NCBI RefSeq assembly: GCF_900149695.1
Contig: NZ_LT703003.1
Coordinates: 2,533,749 to 2,597,748 of the forward strand
Reading direction: 5' to 3'
DNA length: 64,000 nt
DNA from: Anderseniella sp. Alg231-50
GTDB lineage: Bacteria > Pseudomonadota > Alphaproteobacteria > Rhizobiales > Aestuariivirgaceae
The notes below the pieces were generated by a model. The model saw nothing but the letters and a program-made list of their open reading frames with translations. It was not told where the DNA came from and ran no database searches. This document shows, in pieces, positions 1-8,692 of this stretch. Numbering within the stretch: position 1 is the first letter of the stretch; the number at the start of each line of letters is the position of its first letter. Both the position numbers and the translations under genes were made by a program.

Positions 1-98
1 TTTCTGTTGTTCGGGAGAAGTCGGTTTGTTCAGTGGTGCCGCAGCAGACGACCACCTTGACCGGAATGTTTAAAGGCAGCGGCAAGCCTGTCGTTTGA

Positions 99-779
99 TC
101 AGCCGATCAGTTCGTCACTCTTGTCGTCGGTTTCGCCGAACCGTTTCAACGTCGCGGGTTTTGTGCCCTCATAGGCCTTGTGCAGGTTTTCAGAAATGCG
201 TTCGTTTTCCCGTTCGAACAGGCAGTTGCCCTCAAGGTCCGATGCCACGATAAACGGCCCCATCCTGTTGCAGCGGATCACCCACATGGCCTGCGCCAGG
301 CCAAGTTCTTCGTTCCAGTGAACCGCTTCGACATTCTCAACCCCGCGCCCCAGCAGCGCACCGGTGCCATAGCCGACCGTGCTCAGATAGATCGCTCCGT
401 TGGGCACAAAATAGCTCTTGTAATCCTTGCTGGTCATACCGCCCTTGCCGATCACCAGCTTGGCGCCGGACTTGGCCAGCCATTCCGGCAGCCATTTGGC
501 AAACCGGAACGATGCGGTTGCCGTCACCGCCCCCATTTCAAAACTGCCGTCCGTGTTGATCCGGGCCGCAGGCGAACAATGAAAGTTCGCCGCACTTTGC
601 GATGGCAGTTCCATCGGAATGTTGGCCTTATCCTCAAGCGCGCGCTTGTAGACACCTTCGCGCGCCGTATACATCAACCCGTCCAGGTAGACGATGTCAC
701 CCAGGCGCAGGTCGGCCAGCGCTTCAGCACTCGGCGTCGTGCTCAGGCGGATTTCTCGTGGCTTGCGGGCATTTCCCAT
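99..779 (-). CDS. Fumarase class I / L-tartrate dehydratase beta-type subunit
   Basis: This 226-residue protein matches the C-terminal (beta) domain of class I iron-sulfur hydro-lyases, the part equivalent to TtdB or the end of FumA. The conserved glycine-rich stretch GKGGMTSKDY is present. It should pair with the alpha subunit encoded just upstream to add water to a fumarate-like double bond in the cytosol. Its ATG lies inside the end of the alpha gene (37-base overlap), so the two are translationally coupled. It is the last gene of the minus-strand dicarboxylate operon. The substrate could be fumarate, tartrate, mesaconate or a substituted fumarate; the sequence does not decide. Confidence 0.85.
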   Translation of the reverse strand: MGNARKPREIRLSTTPSAEALADLRLGDIVYLDGLMYTAREGVYKRALEDKANIPMELPSQSAANFHCSPAARINTDGSFEMGAVTATASFRFAKWLPEWLAKSGAKLVIGKGGMTSKDYKSYFVPNGAIYLSTVGYGTGALLGRGVENVEAVHWNEELGLAQAMWVIRCNRMGPFIVASDLEGNCLFERENERISENLHKAYEGTKPATLKRFGETDDKSDELIG

Positions 780-1705
780 TCCACAGTCTCCCGGCGTTGA
801 TAATCAGTGAACCATTCAGGGTCGGTGCGGTGTTCCACACGCCCATCGGCGAAAACCCGCGCCACCGCCCGGCGCGATGACAGGCAGAACGCATGCACGG
901 ACATCTGCATGCCGCCGGTATGGCAGTAGCCCACCTCAATATGGGTATCGATAACCATGGATTTGCCGACAAAACCCATCGCGCCCATGCCAATGGAATT
1001 TCCCAGTTCGGTAAACTCCAGCTCCAGCTCGGCGATCTTCGGGTCGGAGTTCCTGTCGCCCACCGTGCGCAGGCAGGCGGCGCGCTTGCCCAGCACCATG
1101 CAGGTATCCTTGCAGCCACCGAGCCCAATACCGATTATCGCCGGCTGGCAGGCCAGGCCGCGCTTGCCGAACGCCACCAGGCTGTCGAGGAAAAACCGCT
1201 TGATGCCCTGAATGCCGTCGGACGGAAACAGCATGCGGTAGTCGGTGCCGAACAGGCCGCCCTTGTGCACAGTGATCAGGTCGATCCACTCGCCGCCCGG
1301 CTCGTAGGCATATTCAATCTCCGGCGCGCCGATGCCGACATTGTTGTCATGGTCGGTACGCCACAGCGGATGCACCCGGTTGGGCCGCAGCGGCACGCCA
1401 TTGGTGGCGTTGGCCGTGGCGCGGCGCAAGGCGGCTTCCAGCGCAACCGGACCGCCTTCGACCTGGGTCTCATTGCCCATTTTCACGTACCAGCGCGGCG
1501 TTCCGGTATCGCCGCACATGGCGCGTCGGTCTTCCTTGGCCGCCTTGTAGTTTTCCAGCATCGCCTGCAGCACGAATGATGACAGGTCGCCGTCTTCGAC
1601 ACTGGCCGCAGCCTTCAGGCCTTCCAGATAGTCGTCCGGGATTTCAATGGCCGCCTTGTCCATCAGTGTCTCGGCCGTTTTCTGGATCAGATCAATCGGG
1701 ATCAT
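743..1705 (-). CDS. Fumarase class I / L-tartrate dehydratase alpha-type subunit
   Basis: This 320-residue protein is the iron-sulfur (alpha) half of a split class I fumarase/tartrate dehydratase. The motif RAMCGDTGTP around Cys64 corresponds to the first cluster ligand of the family. Cys198 (in IGLGGC) and Cys261 are plausible further ligands. The predicted role is reversible hydration of a C4 trans-dicarboxylate in the cytosol. The start codon overlaps the stop of the upstream flavoprotein gene by four bases (ATGA). This ties hydration directly to the dehydrogenase complex and suggests the two act on the same carbon chain in sequence. Confidence 0.87.
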   Translation of the reverse strand: MIPIDLIQKTAETLMDKAAIEIPDDYLEGLKAAASVEDGDLSSFVLQAMLENYKAAKEDRRAMCGDTGTPRWYVKMGNETQVEGGPVALEAALRRATANATNGVPLRPNRVHPLWRTDHDNNVGIGAPEIEYAYEPGGEWIDLITVHKGGLFGTDYRMLFPSDGIQGIKRFFLDSLVAFGKRGLACQPAIIGIGLGGCKDTCMVLGKRAACLRTVGDRNSDPKIAELELEFTELGNSIGMGAMGFVGKSMVIDTHIEVGYCHTGGMQMSVHAFCLSSRRAVARVFADGRVEHRTDPEWFTDYQRRETVEWEMPASHEKSA

Positions 1706-3468
1706 TGCGCAGCCTCCACCAGTGTTTCCGGCTCGCCGTCAGGCAATATGGTTTCGCCGGGTCTGACGATTGTAAACTGAACTGCCTCACGGACCACATC
1801 AACTTTGTCTGCCTGCTTCCGGGCAACCGTGAAATATGAGCTTTCCATCGTGCCGGTGTCGGGAAAGTCTTCGCGGTGATGCGCACCACGGGAGTTCTCG
1901 CGGGCCAGTCCGGCTGCGGCGATCACGTCCGACACGTCGCACAGGCTCGCCAGGTTCAGCCAGTCATGCCAGGTCAGGTTGAACGCCAGGTTATCCGATG
2001 CCACACCTGTCTCGCGCAGTTCCGATTTTATCTCCGAGATCCGGCGCGCACCGCGTTTCATGCCGGTTGCCGTACGCAGCACGCCAACATCGTCCCACAT
2101 GGTTTCCTGCAGCTCATGACGCAGTCGCTGCACATTGCCGGGGCTTTTTGAAAACGGCAGTTGCGCCCGCTCGATTTCCGCAGCCAGCACTGCTTCATCG
2201 GGATCACGCAATGCGCTCATGTTCCGGATATCGGCGCCCATCACATCGCCGGCAACACCGCCATAAACGGTTGAATTGGCAACTCCATTGCCACCCAGCC
2301 GGTTGGAACCGTGCGCGCCACCAGCATCTTCTCCGGCAACATAAAAGCCTTCCAGTTCGGTACGCGTATCTTCATCGACCACGACACCGCCCATGAAATA
2401 GTGCGCCGTCGGCACGACTTCGACCAGGCCTGCTGCCAGGTCAAAACCGCTGTCTTCGCAACGCTTCACCATGCCCTTGAATTTCTTGCGCACAGTATCA
2501 GGTCCAAGATGGCTCATCGAAATATAGACGCCGCCGTTTTTGGACGAGTTGTTCTTGCGCATCTCCGAGTAGATACTGCGGCTGACGACATCCCGGGTGG
2601 CGCGCTCACCCAGGTCATCATAGTCGAACATGAACCTTTGTTCGGCGCCGTTGAGCAACTGTCCGCCGGCTCCGCGCAGGCCCTCCTCCAGAACGGTGCC
2701 GGTCATCTTGGTGTGATCTCCCGCCAGCAGGCCGGTGGGGTGGAACTGCACCATTTCCATATCGCGCAGGGGCAGTCCGGCGCGCAAAGCCATGGCAAGC
2801 CCATCCATGGTCTTGTCGCCGGACGGTGTGTTGTATTTGTACATGGTCGGCCCGCCACCGGTGCCCATCATCACCGCCTTTGCCCGTACAAAGCGGAATT
2901 TGCCGGTCCGCATGTCGATGAACAGCACACCTGCGATGGCCGAACCGTCCTTTGTCGGGATCAGCCCGATGGCGCGATGCTCCTGCAGTTTTTCAACGGG
3001 CCGGCTGAGCACCTGTTCCATCAGCCGGTTGATGATTTCAATACCGGTCAGATCGCCCTTGTGAACGGTTCGGTCGGCGGTCTGGCCCGCGAACGCCTTC
3101 TGGTGCAGCGAGCCGTCCGGGTTGCGGTCAAAGAAGCAGCCCACTTCATTTTCCAGCTCACGGATCCGCACCACTGCCTGTTCACACAGTTTCCAGGCCA
3201 TATCCTGGTTGGGCAGCCACTTGCCGCCGTTGATTGTATCCATGAAATGGCGTTCAACCGTGTCGCCGCCTCCGAGCGCCACATTGTAACCGCCCTGCAC
3301 CATGCGGGTGCAGCCGCATTTGCCGATAAGGCCCTTTACCGCGATGGTGATCTTGGTGCCAGGCGCGGCTGACTGTTGTGCATGCAGGGCCGCAAACATG
3401 CCGGCGCCACCAGTGCCCAGGATCAGGATATCGGTGTCATGGCGTTCAATTGGGCTGGTCGAATTCAT
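1702..3468 (-). CDS. Succinate dehydrogenase/fumarate reductase-like flavoprotein subunit
   Basis: This 588-residue flavoprotein has the FAD dinucleotide motif GTGGAGMFAALHA near residues 18-30. The substrate-site motifs of the SDH/FRD family are MVQFHPTG, EEGLRGAGG, TAHYFMGG and HGSNRLGGN. An upstream in-frame extension is open, but the ATG at 3468 is two bases past the stop of the membrane-anchor gene and starts the recognisable protein, so I chose it. The oddity is the FAD-linking site: aligned on QGG (58-60), the usual His of SHTxxxQGG is Cys53, within CGCTRMVQGG. FAD is therefore probably not joined through His. The catalytic residues look intact. It is likely an SDH-like enzyme for a special substrate, distinct from the TCA-cycle copy. 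Confidence 0.86.
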   Translation of the reverse strand: MNSTSPIERHDTDILILGTGGAGMFAALHAQQSAAPGTKITIAVKGLIGKCGCTRMVQGGYNVALGGGDTVERHFMDTINGGKWLPNQDMAWKLCEQAVVRIRELENEVGCFFDRNPDGSLHQKAFAGQTADRTVHKGDLTGIEIINRLMEQVLSRPVEKLQEHRAIGLIPTKDGSAIAGVLFIDMRTGKFRFVRAKAVMMGTGGGPTMYKYNTPSGDKTMDGLAMALRAGLPLRDMEMVQFHPTGLLAGDHTKMTGTVLEEGLRGAGGQLLNGAEQRFMFDYDDLGERATRDVVSRSIYSEMRKNNSSKNGGVYISMSHLGPDTVRKKFKGMVKRCEDSGFDLAAGLVEVVPTAHYFMGGVVVDEDTRTELEGFYVAGEDAGGAHGSNRLGGNGVANSTVYGGVAGDVMGADIRNMSALRDPDEAVLAAEIERAQLPFSKSPGNVQRLRHELQETMWDDVGVLRTATGMKRGARRISEIKSELRETGVASDNLAFNLTWHDWLNLASLCDVSDVIAAAGLARENSRGAHHREDFPDTGTMESSYFTVARKQADKVDVVREAVQFTIVRPGETILPDGEPETLVEAAQ

Positions 3469-3470
3469 GT

Positions 3471-3812
3471 CTATATCGCCCTCAGCAGAAACACACCGGA
3501 GATCAGGAACGAGACCGCCGCCGCCCCGGCCGCAAGTGTCTTCTGCCGGTCTGACCAGGGCAGCCACTCGAGCGCCATCAGCCGCAGGCCGCCAAACATG
3601 TGCAACGCCAGCAGGAACACCAGTCCGAACTCGGCAAATTTTACGACCGCCAGTTCCGTCCACCTGAAAAACCCGTCGAGACGTTCAGGATCGGTCAGGG
3701 CCAACGCCAGCGTGTAGAAGTGCACCGGCAGGAACAGGGCAAGCCCGACACCCGAAATGCGGTGCAGGATGAAAGCGTACCAGAGCGCGTGAGTGCGGTG
3801 CGGGCGTATCAT
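3471..3812 (-). CDS. SDH/FRD-like membrane anchor subunit (cytochrome b type, SdhC-like)
   Basis: This protein has about 113 residues and three hydrophobic helices. The motif ILHRISGVGLALFLPVHFY resembles the HRxSG quinone/heme region of SdhC, and a second His occurs in LALHMFGG. It should anchor the flavoprotein and iron-sulfur subunits in the inner membrane and pass electrons to or from quinone. A longer reading frame runs upstream, but the ATG at 3812 overlaps the stop of the preceding anchor gene as ATGA, the spacing used across this operon. Assignment as SdhC rather than SdhD rests on the HRISG motif. Confidence 0.78.
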   Translation of the reverse strand: MIRPHRTHALWYAFILHRISGVGLALFLPVHFYTLALALTDPERLDGFFRWTELAVVKFAEFGLVFLLALHMFGGLRLMALEWLPWSDRQKTLAAGAAAVSFLISGVFLLRAI

Positions 3813-4141
3813 GACAAGGTCACCGCCATGACCGCGCGCGCGCCCAGCAGGAACAGGCCGGCCGCGGTTGCCCATGTGAACATCTCCAGAAGCGCACCCT
3901 TCAGGCCCACGACTTCATGGACAACGACGCGCAACCCGATGCCCGCGTGGATCGACACGGCGACAACGAAGGCACCGTAAAACAAAAACCAGGCGACGCT
4001 GCCTTGTGTGCGTCCCAATATCTCGGCTGCCGACAACCCGCCCTGCACCGCATAGATCATCACAGCCAGGTGTCCCAGCACCAGCGGCGCCATCGCCAGT
4101 GCAGTAATGCGCTGAAGCATGTAAAGCCTGACCGTCAGCAT
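3809..4141 (-). CDS. SDH/FRD-like second membrane anchor subunit (SdhD-like)
   Basis: This is a 110-residue, very hydrophobic protein with about three membrane helices. Histidines in LVLGHLAVMIYAV and VSIHAGIGLRVVVHE could serve as heme or quinone-site residues. It lies between the iron-sulfur subunit gene (one base away) and the SdhC-like gene (ATGA overlap), giving the order FrdB-anchor-anchor-FrdA. Sequence identity to known anchors is always weak. The call therefore rests on size, topology and operon position. Confidence 0.72.
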   Translation of the reverse strand: MLTVRLYMLQRITALAMAPLVLGHLAVMIYAVQGGLSAAEILGRTQGSVAWFLFYGAFVVAVSIHAGIGLRVVVHEVVGLKGALLEMFTWATAAGLFLLGARAVMAVTLS

Positions 4142-4142
4142 G

Positions 4143-4871
4143 CTATTTCCTCCCCTTGAAAAAGGAGAACGCCGACGCCCGCTTCAAGCCTGCGATCGCC
4201 GCCATCGGATTCAGGTCATTGGGGCAGTAGTGACTGCAACTGCCCTGGCTGTGGCAGTTATGGCACCCGCCCCTGCCTGACACGGCATCGAGGATGTTCA
4301 GCTTGCCGTCGTCCTTGGCGTCATTGTACAGGGTCCACGCCCGTAGCAGGGCGGCCGGTCCGAGATAGTCTGCATTGCCGGCCACCGTATCGCAGGCGGC
4401 ATAGCACACCGAACAGTTGATGCATTCGATACCCTTGTTGGCTTCCAGGCGCGAGGCATCTTCAGGGTCAATCTGCTCGATCGCATCGTCGCGCGTCCTT
4501 GACGGATGATGCACGCCTTCAGCCGCAACCCACTTGTCAAAGAACGGATCCATGTCCGTCGCAAGGTCCTTGATCACCGGCAGGTTACGCAACGGGCCAA
4601 TGCTGATCCTGTTGTCCTTCAGTGCAACCTTCACATGGGTGCGGCACGTCCAGCGCGGCACGCCGTTGACCATCATGGCGCACGATCCGCACATGCCGAC
4701 ACGGCATGCATAGCGGTAGGACAGCGTAGGGTCACGGTGCTGCTGGATCCACGTGACCACGTCCAGAATGGTCTGATTTTCCTGGGCCGGAACCTTGAAG
4801 TCCTCGAACCGGCCGGATGCACTGTCACCGCGCCAGACCGAAACCTCTAATTCAACAGGGTCGGACGACAA
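4143..4871 (-). CDS. SDH/FRD-like iron-sulfur subunit
   Basis: This 242-residue protein carries three clusters. The plant-type [2Fe-2S] site is CRVGMCGSC plus a later Cys. A [4Fe-4S] site is seen as CINCSVCYAAC, and a third site is CHSQGSCSHYCP, matching the C-x5-C-x3-CP pattern of the family's [3Fe-4S] site. One extra Cys precedes that third site (GCHNC). It would relay electrons between the flavin and quinone. The start is TTG at 4871, supported by GGAG seven bases upstream. It is the first gene of the FRD/fumarase sub-operon, after a 203-base AT-rich leader. Confidence 0.87.
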   Translation of the reverse strand: MSSDPVELEVSVWRGDSASGRFEDFKVPAQENQTILDVVTWIQQHRDPTLSYRYACRVGMCGSCAMMVNGVPRWTCRTHVKVALKDNRISIGPLRNLPVIKDLATDMDPFFDKWVAAEGVHHPSRTRDDAIEQIDPEDASRLEANKGIECINCSVCYAACDTVAGNADYLGPAALLRAWTLYNDAKDDGKLNILDAVSGRGGCHNCHSQGSCSHYCPNDLNPMAAIAGLKRASAFSFFKGRK

Positions 4872-5074
4872 ATCACTGCTCCGTTGCTTGGATATGCACC
4901 ATCATCCGTCTATCTATATGTATATGTTTTTCTAACGAAAAGAGATAAAAACTAACTCCAAATATAAATTTACCTTACATGAAAACGCCCTCTGGCACAC
5001 TCCCATTGTTCTCTCAGGACAACTGACGCGCGTCCGTGAAGCTCAAGAACAGGGGATTGCCTCCGGCAGACAGG
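4872..5074 (-). promoter_or_regulatory. AT-rich leader, probable promoter region of the FRD/fumarase genes
   Basis: These 203 bases separate the isomerase stop from the iron-sulfur subunit start. The stretch at about 4905-4985 is far richer in A and T than anything around it. This is the only sizeable gap within the otherwise packed minus-strand gene set, so an additional promoter for the FRD/fumarase genes is likely. I could not single out a convincing -35/-10 pair or an operator. Confidence 0.4.
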
Positions 5075-5845
5075 CTATTCTGCGGCCTGCCGGGAGGCCT
5101 TGCCGGATGTCGCGGTACCACGAACCCGTTCAAAGGTCTTCTCAAACAGGCTGCCATAACCCGGCGCGACTTCATGCATGTCAAGAATCCTCAGGCAATC
5201 GGCAAATGTCGCCTGATTCGACGAGATCACCGGCTTGCCCAGTTCGGCTTCCAGCCCGGCAATATTCTCGATGGTTCTGAACCCCGTACAGGAGATGAAA
5301 ACGGCTTCAGCCCGATCATTGTCAACTTCCAGAGCCCGCTTGAAGGACACTTCCGGCTCACATTCCTGAATGTCAGCCGTATCGGTAATACCTCCGCCTT
5401 GCCAAGCCGTAACCTCAAAGCCGTTGTCATTCAGGTACTCAACCTCAAGCTTTGTCACCTCGTCCGTATAGGGTGTGGCCAACGCTATGCGGGAAACGTT
5501 CAACAACCGAAGGGCCCGCACCACAGCTGTCGTGGTGGTAGTGGCTGCGATACCGGTTTCGTCCTCGATCATCTTGATCAGCCGGTCGTCATATCCCGCC
5601 CCGCCGACGAAGCTTCCCGACGTGCAGGCAAAGGCGATGACACCGAGCCGCGTCTGGGCGATCTGACGTGCCGAACGGGCCGTATCGTTTTCCATGGCCA
5701 GCAGGCTGTCCGGCGTGACGTCCTTCAACTCCACGCGGTTGGCATGGGTCGACACGCCATCAGGCGCCATGCGTTGAAACTCCGGCTCGACAACCGAGTT
5801 GCCGGTTGGAACCATAAGGCCGATGCGTCCACGCCTTCCGTACAT
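5075..5845 (-). CDS. Maleate isomerase / Asp-Glu racemase superfamily enzyme
   Basis: This 256-residue protein has the two-cysteine active site of the Asp/Glu racemase fold: Cys74 in AFACTSGSF and Cys186 in FISCTGFRT. The N-terminal VPTGNSVVEPEF resembles the substrate-binding loop of maleate cis-trans isomerases. Relatives include maleate isomerase, arylmalonate decarboxylase and hydantoin racemase. Its neighbours are an importer on one side and an FRD/fumarase on the other, which favours cis-trans isomerisation of maleate or a substituted maleate. A strong AAGGAGA lies six bases before the ATG. It follows the CMD-family gene by 18 bases in the same operon. Confidence 0.78.
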   Translation of the reverse strand: MYGRRGRIGLMVPTGNSVVEPEFQRMAPDGVSTHANRVELKDVTPDSLLAMENDTARSARQIAQTRLGVIAFACTSGSFVGGAGYDDRLIKMIEDETGIAATTTTTAVVRALRLLNVSRIALATPYTDEVTKLEVEYLNDNGFEVTAWQGGGITDTADIQECEPEVSFKRALEVDNDRAEAVFISCTGFRTIENIAGLEAELGKPVISSNQATFADCLRILDMHEVAPGYGSLFEKTFERVRGTATSGKASRQAAE

Positions 5846-5863
5846 AACACGTCTCCTTGCTTG

Positions 5864-6430
5864 CTATTCCGCCGCTGTTTCATGGGACAGCATGTCTGTC
5901 ATCACATTGTCTTCTATGCCTATCTGCAAGGCATCGTTGAACCGGTTGAAGAACCCGCACAAGGCAATGCGCAAGGTCAGTTCGACCACCTGCTCTTCGG
6001 TAAAGTGCTGTTTCAGATCCTCGAAGATCTGGTCCCGCATATACTGGAAATTATTGGTCACCTGCACCGCGTAATCGCGCACCAGCATGTCCACTTCATC
6101 AAAGCCCTCGACTTCCGGCTCCAGGATATTGTCGACCGTTTCTGGGCTGAGGCCCTGTTCAACCAGCCGCGGCCCGTGATGCTTTACACAATATGTACAT
6201 TCATTGATCTTGGAGACCACCACCACCGCTATTTCGAGATAGCGCTTGGGAAGAACTTTTTCTTCGGAGAGTTCCAGCAACAGTCCCATTATGTGTTTTA
6301 CCGCCGGCGGGCGATGCGCAAACACTTTCACCTGGTTCAGAAACGGGCCGTACTCCGTGGCGTACCGGTGAAATATCGGCTGTACATCTTCAGGCAATTC
6401 TTCCATTTCAACATCGCGTACGCGTGCCAT
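5864..6430 (-). CDS. Carboxymuconolactone decarboxylase/AhpD-family protein
   Basis: This 188-residue protein has the thiol pair of the CMD/AhpD fold, Cys78-x2-Cys81 in NECTYCVKHH. Such proteins act as thiol peroxidase-like enzymes or as decarboxylase-type lyases, and the motif alone does not separate these. An in-frame extension exists upstream, but GAGGAG placed seven bases before the ATG at 6430 supports the shorter start. It sits 76 bases after the solute-binding protein gene and just before the isomerase gene, so it probably serves the same pathway. Confidence 0.77.
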   Translation of the reverse strand: MARVRDVEMEELPEDVQPIFHRYATEYGPFLNQVKVFAHRPPAVKHIMGLLLELSEEKVLPKRYLEIAVVVVSKINECTYCVKHHGPRLVEQGLSPETVDNILEPEVEGFDEVDMLVRDYAVQVTNNFQYMRDQIFEDLKQHFTEEQVVELTLRIALCGFFNRFNDALQIGIEDNVMTDMLSHETAAE

Positions 6431-6506
6431 GTAACTGCTCCTCGTTGAAACATTTCGATCATGTGGGCCAGGTGGATGTTTCACCACCCGGCCATTTTTC
6501 GTGTTT

Positions 6507-7724
6507 TCAGAATTCCAGGCGTTCGATCACGACATCCTTGCCGTCCTTGATTTCGGCCAGCTGGAAGTCACGGCCAAGCACCATGCCTTCCTTGTCGAAT
6601 TCAATGCTCGAACTTGCACCGGAATAATTGATCTCCTTGCCTGCGCGAATGGCTTTGAGACCTTCAGTCACATTGTAAACCGTTTCCTTGCCATCGCCGG
6701 TAGTGACCTCCCAGATTGCCTTGGACACCTTGTCAGCATCGGTTGAGCCGGCCTTTTCAATCGCCAGCAGCAACACCGACATCTGGTCACGACCTGCAGT
6801 GCCGAACGGATGTTGGACACCATCAGTTGGTTCAAGACCGGTTTCAGTCACATACTCCGCATAGGCCGGGCTCTTGATTGGCGGCACGGGAAGCCCGTGA
6901 ATAATGCCGTTGGCTGCTTCACCAATGGCTTCCTTGAACTTTGCGCCGGTCGAGATCGACACCGAAATCACCTGGCCTTCATAACCCTGCCGGAAAATCT
7001 CCTTGTACACGGATGTGAAGTCGGTGACGTAGGACGGAATGAAGACCGCTTCCGGGTTCTTCTCGATCAGCTGGGTTACCTCGGAACGATAGGACGACTG
7101 GCCACCATTGTAATAGAAGGAGTCCTGCAGCAGCTTGTCCTTGCCGACGATTTCGGTGAACCCATCCATCATCGAGCGGGTGAAGTCGTTGTTCAGCGCC
7201 ATCAGGTTGAAGGTCTTGAAGCCACGCCGCAATGCCAGGCTGGCAATCGCCCGTCCCCAGACCGGCGACAGCGCCTGGAAGTTGAACACATAGCCCTTTT
7301 CGTCGCGGACCGGGATGTCGGCCGATGAAGACGTACACATCTGGATGACGCCTGCTTCCTGGCACTTCGGCATGATGCCCAGCGTTACCGATGACGACCA
7401 GGTGCCCAGAATGCCAACGACCTTGTTGACATTGATCAGCTTGTCGGCAGCGCGCACCGCGGTTTCCGGGTTGGTTTCGGAGTTTTCCTGAAAAAGGTTG
7501 ATGGTCGTGCCGAGCACGCCGCCCTGGCTGTTCACCAACTCAACGACACGCTTGTGCGCCGAAGTGATCTTGGGGCCGAACGGACCGCCGCCGCCGGTGT
7601 TGGGCGTCAGGCTGCCGACATTGATCGGATCAGCCGCGCGCGCGATATTCGGTGCGAACACGCTGGCCGCGGCAATTGCACCGCCTGTTATCAAGGCACT
7701 GCGGCGTGTGATTTTGCTACTCAT
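6507..7724 (-). CDS. Liv-type ABC transporter periplasmic substrate-binding protein
   Basis: This 405-residue protein is of the branched-chain amino acid (HAAT) binding-protein family. The N-terminus (SSKITRRSALITGG, then an AxA-like site near residue 30) has a twin-arginine and hydrophobic pattern consistent with Tat-type or Sec export. The Liv family also binds aromatic and dicarboxylic compounds, so the substrate is not assumed to be leucine. The operon suggests a C4-dicarboxylate or its precursor. GGGAG precedes the ATG. It lies 23 bases after livM, at the end of the transporter block. Confidence 0.87.
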   Translation of the reverse strand: MSSKITRRSALITGGAIAAASVFAPNIARAADPINVGSLTPNTGGGGPFGPKITSAHKRVVELVNSQGGVLGTTINLFQENSETNPETAVRAADKLINVNKVVGILGTWSSSVTLGIMPKCQEAGVIQMCTSSSADIPVRDEKGYVFNFQALSPVWGRAIASLALRRGFKTFNLMALNNDFTRSMMDGFTEIVGKDKLLQDSFYYNGGQSSYRSEVTQLIEKNPEAVFIPSYVTDFTSVYKEIFRQGYEGQVISVSISTGAKFKEAIGEAANGIIHGLPVPPIKSPAYAEYVTETGLEPTDGVQHPFGTAGRDQMSVLLLAIEKAGSTDADKVSKAIWEVTTGDGKETVYNVTEGLKAIRAGKEINYSGASSSIEFDKEGMVLGRDFQLAEIKDGKDVVIERLEF

Positions 7725-7747
7725 TTTTTGATACTCCCTGTTTCAGT

Positions 7748-8692
7748 TTATTTTGCGTTTTCAGTAGAAGGTTGCCGCTCCTGGTCAGCTGATGCAGCGG
7801 CAAACGAGAATTTGGGTTCCGGTATCAGGCCCCTCGGACGCACGCGCAGTATCGCGATCAGCAGAACACCGATAACGATAATGCGGATGGCCGAGAGCTG
7901 TTCGGCGTCGAGGAAGTCAATGAAGTCTCCCAGAAACCGTGATCCTTCCAGAATGGTCATGACCACACCGGCTCCCAGTAAAAGCCCCCAGTTATTACCT
8001 GCTCCACCGACAATGACCGACATCCAGATGAAGATCGCGACCATTGGCATGAAGACTTCAGGACTGATGTTCTGCACGTAGTGCGCGTAAAGCGCACCGG
8101 CCAGTCCCATGAAACTGCCGCCCAGCGCGAACACCTGTATCCGGTGCCGCAACACGTTCTTGCCCAGCACTTCGGCAACCACGTCGTCTTCGCGGATGGC
8201 GCGCAGCGTCCGCCCCATCGGAGATCGCCGAATACACTCAACGATCAGGAAAACCACGGCTACCGCGAGCGCCACCAGCGCCAGGTAGACCAGCGGATAG
8301 GTTTCGCGATCAAACATGTCGGCAAACGGGCGGGCATCAATTTTCAGGCCGCGCGGCCCTTCGGTGATCTGGTCTTCATTCAGAGCGATCAACCGCACAA
8401 TCTCGCCGAAGCCCAATGTGACAATGGCAAGATAGTCCTCTCGCAATCGCATCGACAGCAGGGCAACCAGGCCGCCCGCAATCAGGCCCGTCACACAGCT
8501 CATTGCGATGGTGATGCCGACCGGCCAGCCCAGCTTCACTGACAGCAGGCCGCTGGTGTAGGCGCCGAGCGCATAAAATCCGGCAATGCCGAAGTTCACC
8601 ATGCCCGTCATGCCCCACTGCAGGTTGAGAGCCAGCGCCAGGATCATGAAGAAGCCGACAAATGTGGCCATGGATATCAGGTATGCACTCAT
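7748..8692 (-). CDS. livM: Liv-type ABC transporter permease (LivM family)
   Basis: This 314-residue inner-membrane permease has about eight or more hydrophobic helices. The conserved loop GRTLRAIREDDVVAEVLGKNV contacts the ATPase. The reading frame continues upstream, but the ATG at 8692 overlaps the livH stop as ATGA and begins directly with a membrane helix (MSAYLISMATF), so I chose it. It forms the transport channel together with the LivH-type permease. Confidence 0.88.
   Translation of the reverse strand: MSAYLISMATFVGFFMILALALNLQWGMTGMVNFGIAGFYALGAYTSGLLSVKLGWPVGITIAMSCVTGLIAGGLVALLSMRLREDYLAIVTLGFGEIVRLIALNEDQITEGPRGLKIDARPFADMFDRETYPLVYLALVALAVAVVFLIVECIRRSPMGRTLRAIREDDVVAEVLGKNVLRHRIQVFALGGSFMGLAGALYAHYVQNISPEVFMPMVAIFIWMSVIVGGAGNNWGLLLGAGVVMTILEGSRFLGDFIDFLDAEQLSAIRIIVIGVLLIAILRVRPRGLIPEPKFSFAAASADQERQPSTENAK

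Noticed and set aside
180-800. Plus-strand open frames opposite the catabolic operon and long frames opposite other genes
   Set aside because: They mirror high-GC coding sequence on the other strand, lack ribosome-binding sites and show no recognisable protein features.
3469-3663. 65-codon N-terminal extension of the SDH-like flavoprotein
   Set aside because: It lies antiparallel-free but out of frame inside the SdhC-like gene, and its composition (Arg/Gly/Ala-rich) has no family resemblance; the ATG at 3468 fits the operon spacing.
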